DNA of 34,818 bases from an uncultured Bacteroidales bacterium. Lineage in GTDB: Bacteria > Bacteroidota > Bacteroidia > Bacteroidales > Bacteroidaceae. The DNA lies in contig CADAJV010000019.1 in NCBI GenBank assembly GCA_902788275.1, positions 1-34,818 on the forward strand, given 5' to 3'. A program made the translations under genes and the position numbers. The notes under the pieces were generated by a model. The model was given only the letters and a program-made list of their open reading frames with translations. It ran no database searches and had not been told where the DNA came from. Shown piece by piece: positions 32,793-34,818 of this stretch. The number at the start of each line of letters is the position of its first letter. The stretch's first letter is position 1.

Positions 32793-32820
32793 CTATAACC
32801 TATAACCAATAACCTATAAC
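32793..32820. repeat. CTATAAC heptamer repeats
   Basis: Four in-phase heptamers (CTATAAC, CTATAAC, CAATAAC, CTATAAC) abut and slightly overlap the 3' end of the SpoU methyltransferase gene. Confidence 0.8.
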
Positions 32821-33350
32821 CTTTCATGTATGTAATAGTTTCTGAAGTATTGCCACATTACCATTGCTGCGGTGCAGGACACATTAAATGAGTGCTTTGT
32901 GCCAATCTGGGGTATTTCCAGGCAATAGTCAGCAGCATCAACAGCCTCCTGGCTTATTCCCTTCACCTCATTGCCAAGTATAATTGCCATTGGACGACCA
33001 TCACACCACTCCATCATATTCTGACTGCCTTCCACCTGTTCCACGGCAACTATAATATAACCCTCTTTGCGCAGGGATTCAATACATTCAATAGTAGAAT
33101 TATAGTATTCCCACTTTACACTGTCTTCAGCACCGAGAGCGGTCTTATGGATTTCTTTATTTGGAGGAGTACCCGTAATGCCGCACAGGCATACCCGCTC
33201 AATGCGAAATCCGTCGGCAGTCCGCAATACAGAGCCAACGTTATACATACTCCTCACATTATCCAGCACTACAATGAGAGGAGTTTTCTCTGCCTCACGA
33301 AATTCGCTGGCAGTCAGGCGGTTCATTTCCAATATGCTTAGTTTATGCAC
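32814..33350 (-). CDS. SpoU/TrmH-family RNA 2'-O-methyltransferase
   Basis: The protein has 178 residues. All three SPOUT motifs are present: LDNVRSMYNVGSVLRTADGF (29-48), MAIILGNEVKGIS (121-133) and CLEIPQIGTKHSFNVSCTAA (143-162), which form the SAM-binding trefoil knot. It would methylate ribose in tRNA or rRNA. The protein is a minimal catalytic domain without the N-terminal RNA-binding extension of RlmB, closer to TrmL/TrmH-type small enzymes. The target nucleotide cannot be told. It is divergent from the DUF4294 gene, with a perfect -7 box at 33397-33404. Confidence 0.92.
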   Translation of the reverse strand: MHKLSILEMNRLTASEFREAEKTPLIVVLDNVRSMYNVGSVLRTADGFRIERVCLCGITGTPPNKEIHKTALGAEDSVKWEYYNSTIECIESLRKEGYIIVAVEQVEGSQNMMEWCDGRPMAIILGNEVKGISQEAVDAADYCLEIPQIGTKHSFNVSCTAAMVMWQYFRNYYIHERL

Positions 33351-33396
33351 GTCGTTTTATGTTTGAAACATAATAATGTTTATTTATTTATCCATG

Positions 33397-33404
33397 CAAA
33401 ATTA
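33397..33404 (-). promoter_or_regulatory. -7 box of the SpoU gene
   Basis: TAATTTTG on the minus strand is a perfect TAnnTTTG, 47 nt before the ATG. A -33 TTTG is not found at the expected distance. Confidence 0.5.
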
Positions 33405-33448
33405 GTATTTTTAACTAATTCCTTATTCCTTACTCCTTATAAAATATG

Positions 33449-33456
33449 TATTTTTG
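33449..33456 (+). promoter_or_regulatory. -7 box of the DUF4294 gene
   Basis: TATTTTTG is a perfect TAnnTTTG. It overlaps the upstream ATG at 33446, which argues for the start at 33467 and would give a very short leader. Confidence 0.5.
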
Positions 33457-33466
33457 CAGCCGGATT

Positions 33467-34087
33467 ATGCATAAGCGTACATATATATATATTATAATGT
33501 GGGTATCGGCACTTTTTTTAAGCAATACCGCAGATGCCCAGGATACTGCAAACGACACCATTCAGGTGGCAATGTACGTTAAGATAGACCGTGCCTATTA
33601 TCAGGGAGACAGCATTCCCAACATGACGCTGCATGAATTCTACAAGACAGCACCAAAGACATTCAAGAACGAAAGACAAAGGAACAAATATAATAAACTA
33701 GTCCGTGATGTGCGCTATGTTTTTCCCTATGCCAAGCTGACACGACAGATATTGATAGAAACACACGATTACCTTGAGACCATTCAGGACGAGAAGGAAA
33801 AGAAACGTCATATCAAGGCTGTTGAGAAAGGCATCCGTAAGCAGTATGAGCCGACCGTGCGCAAGATAACAAAGACACAGGGCAAACTACTGGTAAAACT
33901 GATAGACCGTGAATGCGGCCAGACCAGCTTTGAAATGATAAAGGCATTTCTTGGTCCTGTAAAAGCAAACATGTATAATGTGCTCAGCACCCTGTTCGGC
34001 AACAATCTCCGCAAGCATTATGATCCGGAGGGAGAAGACCGCGAGATAGAACAGATTGTCCGCAAGGTCGAGAGCGGACAGATTTAG
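33467..34087 (+). CDS. DUF4294 family exported protein
   Basis: The protein has 206 residues from the chosen start MHKRTYIYIIMWVSALFLSN, which gives a signal peptide ending near ADAQ. An ATG 21 nt earlier lies inside the -7 box and is unlikely. The mature protein is rich in Lys/Arg/Tyr and matches the Bacteroidetes family DUF4294: YVFPYAKLTRQILIETHDYL, the KEKKRHIKAVEKGIRKQYEP helix and LIDRECGQTSFEMIKAFLG. It is predicted periplasmic. Function unknown. It ends just before an element with 37-bp inverted ends whose left arm has a hairpin and T-run that could terminate it. Confidence 0.88.
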   Translation: MHKRTYIYIIMWVSALFLSNTADAQDTANDTIQVAMYVKIDRAYYQGDSIPNMTLHEFYKTAPKTFKNERQRNKYNKLVRDVRYVFPYAKLTRQILIETHDYLETIQDEKEKKRHIKAVEKGIRKQYEPTVRKITKTQGKLLVKLIDRECGQTSFEMIKAFLGPVKANMYNVLSTLFGNNLRKHYDPEGEDREIEQIVRKVESGQI

Positions 34088-34150
34088 GACCCCCTGGGGG
34101 ATAGCCCACACTTTTAGCTGTGGGGTTTGTGGGGTTTTTCTCACAAACAT

Positions 34151-34184
34151 AAGGAGGCCGCGCAAGCGAACGCGCAGCCTCCTT
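34151..34184. repeat. Hairpin inside the 321-bp element
   Basis: AGGAGGC pairs with GCCTCCT and GCGC with GCGC around a loop of about 8 nt, with one C/A mismatch. Its composition recalls the GC-rich hairpins at 1850 and 16104. Confidence 0.65.
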
Positions 34185-34199
34185 TCCAGTTTGTTCCGG

Positions 34200-34388
34200 T
34201 CTAGCCTCATCACCGAAACGGATTACAACAGCGTGGCCGACCGCTTTGGCGACATAGGCTCTCGCTCCGGCTACAATCGCTATATGGGCAACCCCTCACT
34301 TTTCACCCAGCTGGAGATAGAGAGCACCACCAACTTCATCCAGTCACTCATCAACCCCAAGGACGACCAAGGCGACGATGCAGAGTAA
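34200..34388 (+). pseudogene. C-terminal fragment of an unidentified coding sequence
   Basis: An open frame encodes about 62 residues (SSLITETDYNSVADRFGDIG, then SRSGYNRYMGNPSLFTQL, then EIESTTNFIQSLINPKDDQG, ending DDAE). It shows C-ending codon use like the genes at 6-14 kb and ends with TAA at 34386-34388. There is no start codon in a sensible place: the frame continues upstream only through the hairpin into non-coding sequence. It therefore looks like the detached 3' end of a larger gene. I do not recognise the parent family. It lies between the 37-bp inverted ends, and its stop codon overlaps the right end. Confidence 0.5.
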
Positions 34389-34453
34389 AAACCCCACAAA
34401 CCCCACAGCAAAAGTTGTGGGCTTATTTTAATTTTCCTTATGCTCTCTTATAG

Positions 34454-34485
34454 AATTATATATTATATTAATATAATATATAATT
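34454..34485. repeat. 32-bp perfect AT palindrome
   Basis: The sequence is a perfect dyad made only of A and T, centred between 34469 and 34470. A second hairpin follows at 34496-34522 (12-bp stem TTATCTCTTTGA, loop TTT). Confidence 0.75.
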
Positions 34486-34588
34486 TGAATTAAAGTTATC
34501 TCTTTGATTTTCAAAGAGATAAAATTTTTAATTGCGGGAAAAAGATATTTTTAATTGTATTAATTGTGGGCTTTTACGCACTTATTTA

Positions 34589-34735
34589 ATCTGAGAGCCT
34601 TGAAAAAAGTTTTAACTCCGTGGAAAAATAATCTAACTCCGTGGAAAAAAAATCTAAGAGCCTCGAGCCGTCATTTTCAAGGCTCTTAGATTTCGTTTCA
34701 AGGCTCTTAGATTTGCCGTCAAGGCTCTCAGATTT
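34589..34735. repeat. Seven-unit 21-nt-period array, inverted copy of 14287-14433
   Basis: Seven 21-nt units are in exact phase: CCGTGG starts at 34618 and 34639; GGCTCT starts at 34681, 34702 and 34723. Unit 1 and units 4-7 use the word TAAGAGCC or its reverse complement; units 2-3 use AACTCCGTGGAAA. Units 4 and 5 are inverted with respect to each other and form a stem flanked by A- and T-runs, so it could terminate transcription in both directions. Confidence 0.9.
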
Positions 34736-34741
34736 CTTAAT

Positions 34742-34795
34742 GTCGGCCCGCGCCTAAAGAGGCCCAGCCTCTTTCAAGACGGCGCGACCACCGAC
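34742..34795. repeat. Nested GC-rich inverted repeat at the window end
   Basis: Three concentric stems are visible: AAAGAGG with CCTCTTT (34756-34762, 34768-34774), CGCGCC with GGCGCG (34749-34754, 34781-34786) and GTCGG with CCGAC (34742-34746, 34791-34795). It could be a terminator for a gene entering from the right, or a structured element. Confidence 0.6.
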
Positions 34796-34818
34796 GAAAT
34801 CTTCGCGAAGGCTTCGCC

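Larger units (their letters stand above)
31927..32813. other. Gene-free AT-rich gap
   Basis: These 887 bp hold the zinc-ribbon operon promoter, the candidate origin, the 134-bp inverted repeat and heptamer repeats. The only sizeable open frame (32097-32441) is Phe/Tyr/Ile/Asn-rich translation of AT-rich DNA and is not considered a gene. At 32657-32790 I see nothing recognisable. Confidence 0.7.
34103..34423. mobile_element. 321-bp element with 37-bp terminal inverted repeats
   Basis: The 37-nt left end (34103-34139: AGCCCACA, CTTTTAGCTG, then TGGGGTTTGTGGGGTTTTT) is repeated inverted at 34387-34423, differing only by the shift of one base. Each end also folds locally (CCCACA with TGTGGG) with an outward or inward T-run. 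Inside are a GC-rich hairpin (34151-34184) and a 3'-terminal piece of a coding sequence. No clear target-site duplication is visible. It may be a MITE-like element or a displaced gene end carrying paired terminators. Confidence 0.6.
34389..34818. other. Gene-free right end of the window
   Basis: This stretch holds the right end of the 321-bp element, the AT palindrome and hairpin, the seven-unit 21-nt array and a nested GC-rich hairpin. I see no gene in it. Confidence 0.7.

Noticed and set aside
34774..34818. 3' end of a minus-strand gene entering from the right edge
   Set aside because: An open frame of 14 codons ending in TGA is possible and the hairpin next to it would fit a terminator, but the segment is too short to support a gene call and also lies within the nested inverted repeat.

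Overview
The window looks like chromosomal DNA of a Bacteroidales bacterium, most likely a Prevotella-type (Prevotellaceae) gut or rumen organism. The reasons are the protein families (DUF2851, DUF4294, a solo TrpB2, a LepB with a large insert, secreted multimodular glycan enzymes), the absence of Shine-Dalgarno sequences, and promoters of the Bacteroidetes type (-33 TTTG, about 20 nt, -7 TAnnTTTG) in front of rpsU, purL and others. No tRNA, rRNA, CRISPR array or complete insertion sequence was seen.

Layout. 1-1.9 kb: a periodic repeat array, then rpsU and a XerC-type recombinase. 1.9-6.4 kb: a LacI-type repressor divergent from a secreted ADP-ribosylglycohydrolase-fold protein with FG-GAP/VCBS repeats. 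6.4-14.1 kb: a plus-strand housekeeping run of purL, family 4 uracil-DNA glycosylase, HAD phosphatase, ribF, CPBP protease and RlpA. 14.1-16.1 kb: a repeat-rich gap and a minus-strand TrpB2. 16.4-22.1 kb: one 1905-residue secreted GH2 enzyme with LamG and PKD modules. 22.3-30.0 kb: a minus-strand series read in the order dapB, lepB, secreted esterase, nucleotidyltransferase-aminotransferase fusion, opine-dehydrogenase-like protein, DUF2851. 30.2-31.9 kb: a minus-strand operon of a zinc-ribbon membrane protein and two paralogous lipoproteins. 31.9-32.8 kb: a gene-free AT-rich gap with a cluster of DnaA-box-like sites (candidate oriC) and a 134-bp inverted repeat. 32.8-34.1 kb: a SpoU methyltransferase divergent from a DUF4294 protein. 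34.1-34.8 kb: a small element with 37-bp inverted ends around a gene fragment, then a second large periodic array.

The gaps hold the most unusual content. Four of them carry arrays of related but non-identical units with an exact 21-nt period (two helical turns). Two of these are near-identical 147-bp (7 x 21) copies in opposite orientation about 20 kb apart. At least six other gaps carry in-phase 7-nt word repeats, and two carry the same 10-nt repeat in opposite orientation. These repeats are shared among gaps but lie outside the coding sequences I could inspect. Their function is not known to me.

Functionally the window mixes essential metabolism (purine, flavin and lysine/cell-wall precursors, protein export, translation) with two secreted multimodular proteins. 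Both of these end in a similar short C-terminal module of the kind seen on exported Prevotella proteins. The fusion enzyme plus opine-dehydrogenase-like pair suggests an uncharacterised CDP-activated amino-phosphate pathway. That is inference.
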